From Gemmatimonadota bacterium (lineage in GTDB: Bacteria > Gemmatimonadota > Gemmatimonadetes > Gemmatimonadales > GWC2-71-9), in the NCBI GenBank assembly GCA_020351775.1, contig CP070666.1, forward strand, positions 3,871,055 to 3,907,460: a stretch of DNA of 36,406 nt. The letters run 5' to 3'. The notes beneath the pieces are model-generated. The model saw nothing but the letters and a program-made list of their open reading frames with translations. It did not search any database and was not told where the DNA came from. Made by a program: the position numbers and the translations under genes. Shown piece after piece: positions 17,644-26,109 of this stretch (its first letter is position 1; every line of letters starts with the position of its first letter).

Positions 17644-19749
17644 CTAGGTCTTGAGACCCTCGAGCCAGTTCTTGAAGTCTTCGTCGCCCTCCTCGCCCGT
17701 CGGTTCGGGTTCCTCTGCTCCACCACCCTCCGGCTCGGATTCGGGGGCGGTTCCGTAGAACTCGTCGAACGACACGGCGCCAGCTTGATCAAGGGGCCGC
17801 TCTTCCCGGCCCTGCGGCGCTGGCTGGCGCGAAACAGGTTCCCCTCCAAACACAGAGGAGAGTGACACGTCGTCAGTGGCAGGTATCGTGGGTGATCCGG
17901 GTGGCTCCTCGGGCTCTGCGCCAAAGGCCGACTCAAGGACAGTCGACTCCGTGGGCTCAGGGGCTGCCGACTCAGCTGGAGGCTGCCCCACCGATTCTCC
18001 GCCCGGAGCGGTTGCCTTTTGGAAGATCCCCCTGAGATAATCCACCGCAGAGACCCCTCCGGTGGAGGCCACCGAGAAGCGCGAGGACGTCACCCCGGGC
18101 TGCGATTCTTGTCGCTGTGACAGAAGTGCGAGTTTCTCCTCCAGCACTCGGTCGCCGGGTCGCTGCTGCAACAGCCTCTCGTAGGTTTCCCGGGCCTGAT
18201 CGTAGAGACCCTGCCTAGCGTAGACCTCCGCCATTGTCTCAGTGACCACGGGCTCCACCTCATCGGGACTGACGGAGATGGGCTCGGGCCCTGCCCCAGC
18301 CTCGTCAGGCATGATCAGCGGCAGATCAGCGGGCTCCGCAGCCGCCGAGGCACGCTCGAATTCGGCCTGTTCCTCGGCCGAGGGCGGCTCCCACCCGCCG
18401 GATGCCTGCTCCGATTCCGCGGACACTCCTACCCGTATTTCATCCTCGGATTCGGGCACATCCGCCATCCCTGGTCCCAGCTTCTCCTCGGGTGGCTGAC
18501 CGCTAACCGTAGAATCTCCCAGTTCCCCGATCGGCTCGACCGGGCGCCCCTGTTCGGCCTCGGCTGACTCACCACTCACTCCGGCCGGCGCGCTAGGGAT
18601 CGAATCCGGAGCTACCGGCGAGTCAACCGGCTCTCCCGGGCCTGCGGGCTCACCCCCTGCCCTGGCTGCGTAAGCCTCGGGATCTCCCAAGAACGCGACT
18701 GGCGCCGCCAGGTCCGCATGGTGGCCCTCCGCCTCCTTGATATCACTGTCGGTGATCGCCGTCGACTGACGCTCGCCGGCGTCCCAGCTCAACTCCTCGT
18801 CGAAGGAAACCACCTTGAGATCACCCGCCATGCGCACACCATCCCCGTCCGCTGCCACAGATTCCACTCCCGGGCTGATCTCGCTGGGCTCGCCCAATCC
18901 GCTATCGGCCGGTTCTGCCGGTTCCTCCGGCCCGCCGGATTCAGCAGTGGCCTCTAATCCACTCACTGGCTCCACCGTCAGTGGGACACCCAAGGCGTCT
19001 GCCTCAGCCCCGGACTCCTCGCCGGCACTGGCTTCAGAACCATCGGATCGACCCAGAGCGACCGCCCCGTGCGTGTCGTCCCAGGAGGTTCGCTCTACGG
19101 TGAAACCTTGATCCGCGCCAACCACCTCCTCGGACTCCGAGAGCGGCTGCTCCAGCACCTCTGGCTGGACCGTTACCACCTCCGCGGGCATCTCTCCGGC
19201 TGCCTCATCCCGCGCGGACTCGGAATCCTCCTGTTTTTGACCCCGATCCATGCTCGCCAGCGCTTCCGCAGCCCAAGCCGCACCCGGCTCTATGGAAGCT
19301 GCCGCTGCCTCTTCCGCGACCGGCTCGGCCTCGGGTGGAGCCGCTTGTTCGGCCTCTCCGATACGCTCGATACCCTCACGAGCCTCCTCATTCATCGGAT
19401 CTATATCGAGCAGCCGCGTCAGCCACGACTTGGCACCAGCGAGATCATGCTGTTTCTCCGCGATCTCTCCCAACGACTTCAGAGCAATGATATTCTCAGC
19501 ATCCAGCTCGAGTACCTGCTCAAAGGCGGCCGCGGCGTCACGGTATTTCTCCTGGTCAAACAGGCACCTTCCCAGCACGATGTGACCGCTGGCGTAGTTG
19601 GGACGCTTCTCGAGACCCCCGCGGACTACGTCTAGGGCCAGTTCAAGGTCGCCTGCCTTGCGGTAAGAGTCGGCGAGGGCAGCAAACCACTGCTGCGGAT
19701 TCTCATGATAGCGCTGCTCGAGCTTCTCGATCTCGCTCTGGTAGGCCAT
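17644..19749 (-). CDS. Large acidic TPR protein (dumbbell architecture)
   Basis: Function unknown. Residues 1-135 contain about three to four TPR repeats (SEIEKLEQRYHENPQQWFAAL, then GHIVLGRCLFDQEKYRDAAAAFEQVLELD and ALKSLGEIAEKQHDLAGAKSWLTRLLDIDP). Residues 136-499 are a very acidic Glu/Ala/Pro/Ser/Gly linker with no fold. Residues 500-547 are a single TPR (EVYARQGLYDQARETYERLLQQRPGD). The tail (548-701) is again disordered, with short hydrophobic islands: VDYLRGIFQKA, two similar LESAFGAE / LSSVFGGE segments, FDEFYG, and the terminal FKNWLEGLK. No signal peptide or membrane segment, so cytoplasmic. The pattern suggests a scaffold with docking motifs on a flexible tether. It is first in the aroQ-accC run. 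ATG 19747-19749 lacks a strong ribosome site. Confidence 0.8.
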   Translation of the reverse strand: MAYQSEIEKLEQRYHENPQQWFAALADSYRKAGDLELALDVVRGGLEKRPNYASGHIVLGRCLFDQEKYRDAAAAFEQVLELDAENIIALKSLGEIAEKQHDLAGAKSWLTRLLDIDPMNEEAREGIERIGEAEQAAPPEAEPVAEEAAAASIEPGAAWAAEALASMDRGQKQEDSESARDEAAGEMPAEVVTVQPEVLEQPLSESEEVVGADQGFTVERTSWDDTHGAVALGRSDGSEASAGEESGAEADALGVPLTVEPVSGLEATAESGGPEEPAEPADSGLGEPSEISPGVESVAADGDGVRMAGDLKVVSFDEELSWDAGERQSTAITDSDIKEAEGHHADLAAPVAFLGDPEAYAARAGGEPAGPGEPVDSPVAPDSIPSAPAGVSGESAEAEQGRPVEPIGELGDSTVSGQPPEEKLGPGMADVPESEDEIRVGVSAESEQASGGWEPPSAEEQAEFERASAAAEPADLPLIMPDEAGAGPEPISVSPDEVEPVVTETMAEVYARQGLYDQARETYERLLQQRPGDRVLEEKLALLSQRQESQPGVTSSRFSVASTGGVSAVDYLRGIFQKATAPGGESVGQPPAESAAPEPTESTVLESAFGAEPEEPPGSPTIPATDDVSLSSVFGGEPVSRQPAPQGREERPLDQAGAVSFDEFYGTAPESEPEGGGAEEPEPTGEEGDEDFKNWLEGLKT

Positions 19750-19838
19750 GGCACGACTAGGATTGTGTAAGCATTGGGAAACGCCACGAACTTAGTCTGT
19801 GAGGGCCAAAACATCAACACTGAAACGGGGCCGTCGCC

Positions 19839-19867
19839 TTGAGTTTGCCCGTTGTCCCGCTTAGACT
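19839..19867 (+). promoter_or_regulatory. Candidate sigma-70-type promoter for the ppiD-like gene
   Basis: TTGAGT (19839-19844), a 17-base spacer, and TAGACT (19862-19867); each hexamer matches four of six consensus bases. It lies 34 bases before the GTG start of the only plus-strand gene, in the divergent gap 19750-19900. No equally good promoter was found for the minus-strand TPR gene in this gap. Confidence 0.5.
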
Positions 19868-19900
19868 TACCCGCTCTCGACATGGTGACTCCAAGAGCAG

Positions 19901-21769
19901 GTGCAGTCGAACATGATGCGTAGAATGCGCGCGAGCGCGAAGTGGATAATGGGTATACTCGCCGTCGCCTTCGTGGGCTGGCTGGTATTCGACGTGGGCA
20001 TGGACGTCGGGGGACGCGGCAGCTCGACCATCTCCGACGTCGTGGGACGAGTGAACGGCAGAGACATCGTTTATCAGACCTTCTATGGTACCGTACGCAA
20101 TGCTCAGGAACAACAGCGCCAACTGGGCAATCCCATCAACACGTTGGATCAGATCCGGGAGCTGGAGGACCAGGTCTTCGAGAGCATGGTGCAGCAGATT
20201 GCCCTCGAGGGGGAGTACGCTCGACGGAGCATCCGCCTATCCGACAGGGAGCTGGCCGACGCCATCCGGAACCAGCCGCTGCCGGAATTCATAGATGAAC
20301 CGACGTTCCAGACGGACGGCCAATTCGACCTCAATAAGTATCAGCGATACATAGAGAGCGCGGACATCGCATTTCAGCTTAGTCTCGAGGCGCGGTACCG
20401 CCAGGAGTTGCCCCAGCTCAAGCTCTATAACCAGCTCATCAGCGACGTGTTCGTGACCGACGGCCAGCTATGGCGCATGTACCAGGACGAGATTGATTCG
20501 GTCACGGTTCGGCTGATCACGCTGTTGCCGCAGGCTGCCATCGATGATGAGGACGTGGAGGTGAGCGACGAGGGCGTAGCAGCATACTTCGATGAGCACA
20601 GGGCCGACTACGAGCGACCCGCAACTGCCCATCTGAGTTATGTGACCGTGCCGCGGATCCCGAACAGCGCCGACACCGCCGCGGCACGGGAGCGAGCCAG
20701 CGACGTTCTAGCGGAACTGCGAGACGGAGCCGATTTCGCGGAGTTGGCCGCGCGCGAATCAGCGGACTCGACTAGTCGCGAGGACGGCGGGGATCTAGGA
20801 GAGGCCAACAGAGGGCAGCACGTGTCCGCATTCACCGACGCCGCACTCGCCCTGCAGCCGGGCGAGATCTCCGAGCCCGTGCTCACTGATTTCGGCTACC
20901 ACATTATCCAGCTGCACTCCAAGAGTGGAGACACCTACCATGCCAGTCACATTCTGATTCCGGTCGAGCTGGAGGGCGAGCACTTGACCCAGGTCGAATC
21001 GCGCGGCGACTCATTGGACCTCTACGCAGCCGAGCAAGACGATCCGGCGGCGCTGGACTCGATCGCCGCGAGCATGGGACTGACCGTGGGTAGCGCACGA
21101 CCACTGGCCGAAGGTGGCCGGGTACGGATCGGCGTCGACTTCGTCCCTGATGTGGGAGTCTGGGCGTTCGAGGCTCTAGAGGGCGAGATATCACACGTCA
21201 TAGAAACCGACCGTGCATTCTACGTGTTCCGGCTGGATCGATTGGAGCCGCAAGGAGTGCCATCCCTTGATGAGGTGCGCGCCCGCGTGTCGTCCGATGC
21301 GATGCTGGCCGCGAAATGGGCGAAGACGGAGGAGCTCGCGGACAGCATTAACCGGGATATCGAGGCAGGAAAGTCGTACGATGAAGTCGCTGCCACGCAT
21401 GACGTGCGCTCCACGGAACTGCCACCGTTCACGCGACTGATGCCCAACTCCGCCCTCTACGACGCCCCGGCGGCCATAGGGGCAGCATTCGGGTTGGAGC
21501 TGGGTCGCTCCAGCGGTCCGGTCCGGACCGATCAGGCCATCTTCTTCGTCCAGCCGATTGCGCGGCAGCTGGCTGACAGCTCAGCCTTCGCCGCCGGGAT
21601 AGTCGCTTACAGGGAGAGAGTGCTCGAAGGTATGCGCCGGATGCGCATCCAGCTCACCCTGGCTTCTATCCGGGAGAGCGCCGAGGTGGCAGATCTTCGG
21701 CTCGAAGTGGCTCAGGCATTGCGAAGCGTGCCGCAGGGGCTGCCTGGTGGAGGGCCATTAGGCTTCTGA
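19901..21769 (+). CDS. PpiD/SurA-like peptidyl-prolyl isomerase, membrane-anchored periplasmic chaperone
   Basis: Helps fold exported and outer-membrane proteins. A basic N-terminus is followed by one transmembrane anchor (about residues 14-32, WIMGILAVAFVGWLVFDVGM), giving a type II topology. Then a SurA/PpiD-type chaperone domain (about 45-200), a clear parvulin domain (about 232-333, including FAELAARESADSTSREDGGDLGEANRG and DFGYHIIQLHS), and a second degenerate parvulin-like segment beginning ASHILIPVEL. At 622 residues it matches PpiD. The start is GTG 19901; ATG 19913 or 19916 are alternatives, with an AGGTG upstream. It stands alone on the plus strand and ends before a hairpin terminator. 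The Sec/Tat and LptD genes nearby fit an envelope role. Confidence 0.88.
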   Translation: MQSNMMRRMRASAKWIMGILAVAFVGWLVFDVGMDVGGRGSSTISDVVGRVNGRDIVYQTFYGTVRNAQEQQRQLGNPINTLDQIRELEDQVFESMVQQIALEGEYARRSIRLSDRELADAIRNQPLPEFIDEPTFQTDGQFDLNKYQRYIESADIAFQLSLEARYRQELPQLKLYNQLISDVFVTDGQLWRMYQDEIDSVTVRLITLLPQAAIDDEDVEVSDEGVAAYFDEHRADYERPATAHLSYVTVPRIPNSADTAAARERASDVLAELRDGADFAELAARESADSTSREDGGDLGEANRGQHVSAFTDAALALQPGEISEPVLTDFGYHIIQLHSKSGDTYHASHILIPVELEGEHLTQVESRGDSLDLYAAEQDDPAALDSIAASMGLTVGSARPLAEGGRVRIGVDFVPDVGVWAFEALEGEISHVIETDRAFYVFRLDRLEPQGVPSLDEVRARVSSDAMLAAKWAKTEELADSINRDIEAGKSYDEVAATHDVRSTELPPFTRLMPNSALYDAPAAIGAAFGLELGRSSGPVRTDQAIFFVQPIARQLADSSAFAAGIVAYRERVLEGMRRMRIQLTLASIRESAEVADLRLEVAQALRSVPQGLPGGGPLGF

Positions 21770-21799
21770 CACGGCGTAGCGGCGGTACCTGCTGACTGG

Positions 21800-21829
21800 A
21801 ACCCCGGCTGTCACGCCGGGGTTTGGTTT
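21800..21829 (+). terminator. Rho-independent terminator after ppiD-like gene
   Basis: AACCCCGGC (21800-21808), loop TGTCAC, GCCGGGGTT (21815-21823), then TGGTTT. The 9-bp stem is GC-rich and perfect. It is 30 bases past the stop codon. On the opposite strand there is no T-run, so tatA is not served by it. Its stem core recurs in the hut leader. Confidence 0.8.
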
Positions 21830-21873
21830 GTAGTCACGACGGCTTCCACCCTGTGTGAGAGGGCCTTCACCGC

Positions 21874-22116
21874 TCACTCACTCAGCTTCTTGGGCTCCCC
21901 ATCGGAACGCGATGGCGCAGAGTCGATCTGCCTCGGGGTTGGCGTCTCGGTGCTGTTGTCTTCAATGCTTGATTGAACATCCTTGATGCTCTTCTTGAAC
22001 TCGCGGATTCCCTTGCCCATTGACGCACCCATCTCGGGCAGCCGCTTGGCCCCGAAAACCAGCAGCAGAATCAGTAGGATCACGAGCATCTCGGTCATGC
22101 CAAGGTTGAAAGGCAT
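21874..22116 (-). CDS. tatA: Sec-independent translocase subunit TatA/TatE type
   Basis: Pore-forming subunit of the twin-arginine translocon. A short N-terminus (MPFNLGMTE) leads into one hydrophobic helix (LVILLILLLVFGA), the FGAKRLPEMG hinge, and an amphipathic helix (GKGIREFKKSIKDVQ), followed by a charged disordered tail. This is TatA/E-like rather than TatB by length (80 residues) and by the KGIREFKK segment. I chose ATG 22114-22116, which has GAGGT five bases upstream, over a possible extension to 22167 that would add an unlikely hydrophobic leader. TatC lies 12 kb away at 34587-35345; no TatB is seen in the window. Confidence 0.93.
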   Translation of the reverse strand: MPFNLGMTEMLVILLILLLVFGAKRLPEMGASMGKGIREFKKSIKDVQSSIEDNSTETPTPRQIDSAPSRSDGEPKKLSE

Positions 22117-22126
22117 GGCTACCTCA

Positions 22127-22399
22127 CTAGAAAAGGGAGCGGGCCAACATATAGGCCAGCACAACACCGACTAGTCCCAACAGTGACACATCCAAGGCCA
22201 CCGGGCCCACGGAAAAGCCGAGGATCAATAAATCGATGTGAATAGGACCTATCGCCGGCGTCACGGTCCATGTGAAAAACTCCTTCGCCGAGCTTTCCGG
22301 CAGAAACCTCTCCAGCAACTCGGAAAGGAACCCACCCAACACGAAGCCCAACGACAGGACTCCCATGTAAAATAACGGGCGACGCGGTCCGATAGCCAC
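22127..22399 (-). CDS. Small two-helix membrane protein, DUF4321-like
   Basis: Ninety residues with two membrane helices: about 9-31 (YMGVLSLGFVLGGFLSELL) and about 57-88 (LLGLVGVVLAYMLARSL), joined by a polar loop that includes a FFTWTVTPAIGP segment. The length, the GFVLGGFLSELL pattern and the general layout fit DUF4321, an uncharacterised family of short membrane proteins; this assignment is from memory of the pattern. GTG 22397-22399 lies 3 bases after the polyprenyl synthase stop, and the gene ends 10 bases before tatA, so all three are probably one transcript. Function unknown. Confidence 0.75.
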   Translation of the reverse strand: MAIGPRRPLFYMGVLSLGFVLGGFLSELLERFLPESSAKEFFTWTVTPAIGPIHIDLLILGFSVGPVALDVSLLGLVGVVLAYMLARSLF

Positions 22400-22402
22400 A
22401 GT

Positions 22403-23401
22403 TCACCGCCTCCGTTCTATCGAATACATGATGCAGTCCCGTAGCGCATCACGTGCTCTCCCGGGCGGGATCACGGCCAGCTCGGCCTCGGCCTGGAGCG
22501 CAAGCTCCTGAGCACGCTCTCGTGCCGCAGCAATCCCGCCCCTTACTTCCACGATCCGGATGATCGCGTTGATCTCGTCGGTATCTGGGGTCTGGTTCGC
22601 CATGAGGTCTTCAACCTGCTGCTTCTCCGCGCTGGTCATGTGCTGCAGCGCGGCGATCAGAGGTAGTGTGATCTTGTGCTCTCGCAGGTCTTGTGATGAC
22701 GGTTTCCCAGTTGCCGATTCGGCGGCAGTGTAGTCCAGCAGATCGTCGGCTATCTGGAATGCCGACCCCAGGCTGAGGCCGTACTGCTTGAGCGGCTCAC
22801 GGAACTCGTCGTCGCCAACCAGTGCCCCCAGCTCACACGCCCCAGCCATCAACGAAGCGGTCTTGGCCCGGATCAACTGCTCGTAGTCGTCCTGCGTGAA
22901 GCTGAGTACATCGTGTGCCACGACCTCACGCATCTCCCCTATGGTAAGCTCATTCGTGACCCGGCTCATGATGCGCAGCGGCTCGAGTGAGTCGAGCTGC
23001 ACCAGTTTCTCTATGGCACGGGAGTAGAGATAATCACCCATGATCACCGCGATCTCGTGACTGAATTCGGCGTTTACTGTCGGCTGACCGCGACGTAACG
23101 GCGAGTGATCCACTGAGTCATCGTGCACCAGTGTGGCGATGTGAATAAGTTCTAGGATCGCGCCAAGCGTCAGCTCGCGCCGACCGATCTGGCCCACGGA
23201 TTGAGCTGCCAGCAGGAGCAGTGTCGGACGAAACATCTTGCCCCTGATTCGCAGTAGATGCTCGTTGACCTGATTGACCAAAGGAAAATCGGCTTGCACC
23301 ATCCGCCGCAGTTCGCCGAACACCGCATCGAGTTCGCCTCGCAGCGACTGCTGGATCGAGGTCATGGTGACACGCGCCACACGCGAATCCATACTGCTCA
23401 A
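22403..23401 (-). CDS. Polyprenyl diphosphate synthase (trans-isoprenyl, long-chain type)
   Basis: Condenses isopentenyl diphosphate onto allylic primers to make the side chain of quinones or similar lipids. First Asp-rich motif DDSVD at 94-98, and the second, DDLLD, at 219-223, with GKMFRPTLLLL and HSPLRRGQPTVN as expected. The residue five positions before the first motif is Ala (in HIATLVHDD), a small residue that in this family lets the chain grow, so a C35-C45 product is more likely than farnesyl. Listed start is TTG 23401, overlapping the TPR stop as TTGA; ATG 23390-23392, nine bases inside, is equally plausible. Length 332 is normal. It could be annotated ispB or hepT; quinone type is not determinable here. 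Confidence 0.93.
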   Translation of the reverse strand: MSSMDSRVARVTMTSIQQSLRGELDAVFGELRRMVQADFPLVNQVNEHLLRIRGKMFRPTLLLLAAQSVGQIGRRELTLGAILELIHIATLVHDDSVDHSPLRRGQPTVNAEFSHEIAVIMGDYLYSRAIEKLVQLDSLEPLRIMSRVTNELTIGEMREVVAHDVLSFTQDDYEQLIRAKTASLMAGACELGALVGDDEFREPLKQYGLSLGSAFQIADDLLDYTAAESATGKPSSQDLREHKITLPLIAALQHMTSAEKQQVEDLMANQTPDTDEINAIIRIVEVRGGIAAARERAQELALQAEAELAVIPPGRARDALRDCIMYSIERRR

Positions 23402-26085
23402 CCGCCCGCCTTTGCCAGGCTCATCACACGCTCTCTGACGTCCTGGAAGCCGATGTCGATCGAGAAGATGCGCTGGTAATACGATAGGGCCTGCGAACTA
23501 CGGCCTTGTTCCTCCTCACACCGACCCAGCCAATACAACAGGCCGATCTTGTGATCATCCCCACCGGGTTCGGAATCGACCGCCCGCCGCAACACCGTTC
23601 CAGCCACAGCGAACTGCCCCTTGTCGAAGAAGCACAGACCCAGGGCCTCCGCTGTCCGCAGCCGACCCTGGGTGCCACGCAGAGCCTTCTGGAACTCCGA
23701 TATCGCTTCGTCCAGCAAACCCATCTCTCTGAACGCCACTCCCAGATCGTAGTGCGCCTGCGTGTCATCGAGTTCGATGTTGGCATCGATCCCCTTCTTG
23801 AACTCGGACAGCATGATCTGGAAATCGCGCTCCTCATCACCCGTCGGCTCGCCATGCTGGATCCGCATGCGGGTGTCACGAGCCTGCTCCTCCTCCAAGA
23901 TCAAGGCGCCGAGGTCCACGAAGTCGGCCCCAGTCGACGCAGCCGCCTGGCGCGTCGCGGCACCGGCCTCGTCGGCCTGCCCGATCTTCGATACCTCGGC
24001 CGCCTCGCCGACCGCCTCGGGTTCCGTGGCCTCGTCTGAGCCGCCCGCTACTTCCTCGGCCCCGGCCGCCTCCTCGGGCTGCAAGGTTTCCAGCGCAACC
24101 CGAGCCCGGTCACTATCCGGATCGTGCTCCAACACACGTCGATACACCACCTGCGCCCTGTCTGCCGACCCACTGCGCAACAACGCGTCAGCTAGCTCGA
24201 GATAGGCAGCGGCAAGCCCGCGCCTGTCCTCCATCGTGTAGGAGTACTCGACCCGTTTCTGGTGATGATGGACACTATTGGGCTCGACGCGGAGAATCAC
24301 TTCTGCCACCGACTGCGCGCGCCGCCAGTCAGCCACTTCCTCGAACGCCGACAAAGCTATCTCGAGTTCTTCGAGCCCACGCTCGCGCTCCCCCGCCTCG
24401 ATGAGTGCCTCCCCGAGCTCGCGGTGCGGCTCCGGTGCCCCCGGGTCGTCCAGCACTCTGGCTTCGAGTTCCGCGATATCAGGGGCCGCCACAGCGGACC
24501 CGGTGACAGCACCTGCAGTATCGACGGCCTCCCCCAGCTCTGGTGGCACCTCCTCTGGCGTCTCTAGCTCGTACTCGGTGAGCAACTCCACTGCGTCACC
24601 GCCGTCCGCCGTGGTAGCGCCCGCCAAATCCACCGGGGTTTCCGCCAACTCCGGCTCTGCCTCGAACTCCTCCTCAACCTCAGCCTCGGCCAACTCGTCC
24701 GGGGCTGCCGCCACGTCGACCGGCGTCTCCTCCTCTTCGCCGGTGTCGATAATGGGCAAGTCCGCGAGCGGAGCCATGTCCTCGCCTACCTCTTCCGACT
24801 CGGGAACGCCCTCGAAGCCCTCGACATCCAGCTCAGGCACCTCCACGCCCGCCTCGATCGACTCCCCACCAAACAGCTCCTCCTCGGCCCCATCCCTCGG
24901 CTGCTTCGACTCGTCGATCCCGACGTTCGCCCCGTAGTCCACCGACCCGGCTCCATCCATGAATGGCTGAGGCGGGCTTTCACTTTCAGCGACAAGCCCC
25001 ACCAACTCCTCAACCTCAGCGTCACCAACCACCTCATCGGGAGGCATCTCGATCATGGGAACGCCATCTCCGGCCTCGTCCTCGAGCAGGAGCGGATCAT
25101 CCAGCGTAGTTGGCTCGATCTCCACCACCTGCACGTCATCGGCATCCACAGTCGCGAAGTCCTCCCCGAGGTCCAGACCGTCGAGTTGTTCCACACCGGC
25201 TGCATCGGCATCGATGTCAGCTTCATGCGCCGTGCGCTCGACGCCGAACAGCCCTTGAGCGGATTCGCTGTCGACAACTTCCAGACCTTCGCCCAGTGAC
25301 GTGGGCTCAACGCGGAGCGGCTGATCGCCTGCTCTAGCATCATGTTCCACGACAGCAGCCGTGTCGGGGCCAGCGCGATCTTCGTCCAGGTCGATGAACA
25401 CGATGTCGGAGCTCTTCTGCTTGCGCGATTTGAGCTGCGGGGCGGGAGCACCTTCCACGTCGTATTCCGGGTCGATGGCCTTCATCCGCTCGAGCGTCTT
25501 ACGGGCACGACGCGTGTCGCCACTCTGCTGTGCCTCGTGATACAGCTTGGCAAGCTGTTCACGCGCTTCTTCCGTGCGGGCGGCGTTCTTCAGCTGCTCG
25601 GCGAGAAGCAGTCTGATCTCCTCATTGTCCGGCGAGAGATCCGCAAACTCCTTGAGGGCGTGAAAAGCATCTTCGATCTGGCCTGCCTTCTGCATCCGCT
25701 CCGCGTACTCCAGCAGGTTCTGCTTGGCCTCCGCAACGAAGCCGCGTTGCATCATCAGTTTGGCGAGCTTGAGATAGACGTGTGTCCGGCCAGGCGCGTT
25801 CCGCAGCACCTTGTTGCACAGAGCTATGGCGTTATTGGGGAAGCCCTGCTCGGCATAGTGGGTTACGGCCGTCTCGTACTGCTCTATGGCAGACGCGACG
25901 TCGCCTCGCTTCAGATAGAGATCACCAAGCTTGTTGTACAGAGCGAGCTCATCGGTCAACTCAGGGCTGCCCTCGAGGTCTTCAAGGATCTTCGCGTACT
26001 GAGAGATCGCCTTGTCGATCTGCCCTTTCAGCTCAAGCTTACGTGCTTTCTCCTTCGCCTTCTCAGTATTCAGCGGGAACCTCAA
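23398..26085 (-). CDS. Very large acidic TPR scaffold-like protein
   Basis: Function unknown. The N-terminal part (about 1-210) holds four to five TPR repeats (for example ALYNKLGDLYLKRGDVASAIEQYETAV and IALCNKVLRNAPGRTHVYLKLAKLMMQRG). Residues about 215-530 are an extremely acidic unstructured linker. A second TPR block (about 535-665) and a third (about 760-890, with THYDLG-like AHYDLGVAFREMGLLDEAISEFQKAL) follow. The last block is of a kind common in deltaproteobacterial TPR proteins linked to motility and pili (memory-based inference). No signal or membrane segment. TTG 26083-26085 is listed; a CTG at 26071-26073 preceded by GAGG six bases away gives a more natural MNTEKAKEKARK start. It overlaps the polyprenyl synthase by 4 bases. 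Confidence 0.8.
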   Translation of the reverse strand: MRFPLNTEKAKEKARKLELKGQIDKAISQYAKILEDLEGSPELTDELALYNKLGDLYLKRGDVASAIEQYETAVTHYAEQGFPNNAIALCNKVLRNAPGRTHVYLKLAKLMMQRGFVAEAKQNLLEYAERMQKAGQIEDAFHALKEFADLSPDNEEIRLLLAEQLKNAARTEEAREQLAKLYHEAQQSGDTRRARKTLERMKAIDPEYDVEGAPAPQLKSRKQKSSDIVFIDLDEDRAGPDTAAVVEHDARAGDQPLRVEPTSLGEGLEVVDSESAQGLFGVERTAHEADIDADAAGVEQLDGLDLGEDFATVDADDVQVVEIEPTTLDDPLLLEDEAGDGVPMIEMPPDEVVGDAEVEELVGLVAESESPPQPFMDGAGSVDYGANVGIDESKQPRDGAEEELFGGESIEAGVEVPELDVEGFEGVPESEEVGEDMAPLADLPIIDTGEEEETPVDVAAAPDELAEAEVEEEFEAEPELAETPVDLAGATTADGGDAVELLTEYELETPEEVPPELGEAVDTAGAVTGSAVAAPDIAELEARVLDDPGAPEPHRELGEALIEAGERERGLEELEIALSAFEEVADWRRAQSVAEVILRVEPNSVHHHQKRVEYSYTMEDRRGLAAAYLELADALLRSGSADRAQVVYRRVLEHDPDSDRARVALETLQPEEAAGAEEVAGGSDEATEPEAVGEAAEVSKIGQADEAGAATRQAAASTGADFVDLGALILEEEQARDTRMRIQHGEPTGDEERDFQIMLSEFKKGIDANIELDDTQAHYDLGVAFREMGLLDEAISEFQKALRGTQGRLRTAEALGLCFFDKGQFAVAGTVLRRAVDSEPGGDDHKIGLLYWLGRCEEEQGRSSQALSYYQRIFSIDIGFQDVRERVMSLAKAGG

Positions 26086-26109
26086 CTCCGTTAAATGCCC
26101 GGAAGTGCT

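Noticed and set aside
22117..22167. N-terminal extension of tatA
   Set aside because: It would add a hydrophobic leader before the normal TatA start, while ATG 22116 has a good ribosome site and matches the family.
24278..24937. 219-codon Ser/Ala-rich plus-strand frame
   Set aside because: It is the antisense of the acidic linker of the large TPR protein: Glu/Gly/Ala codons read as Ser/Ala/Pro on the other strand.
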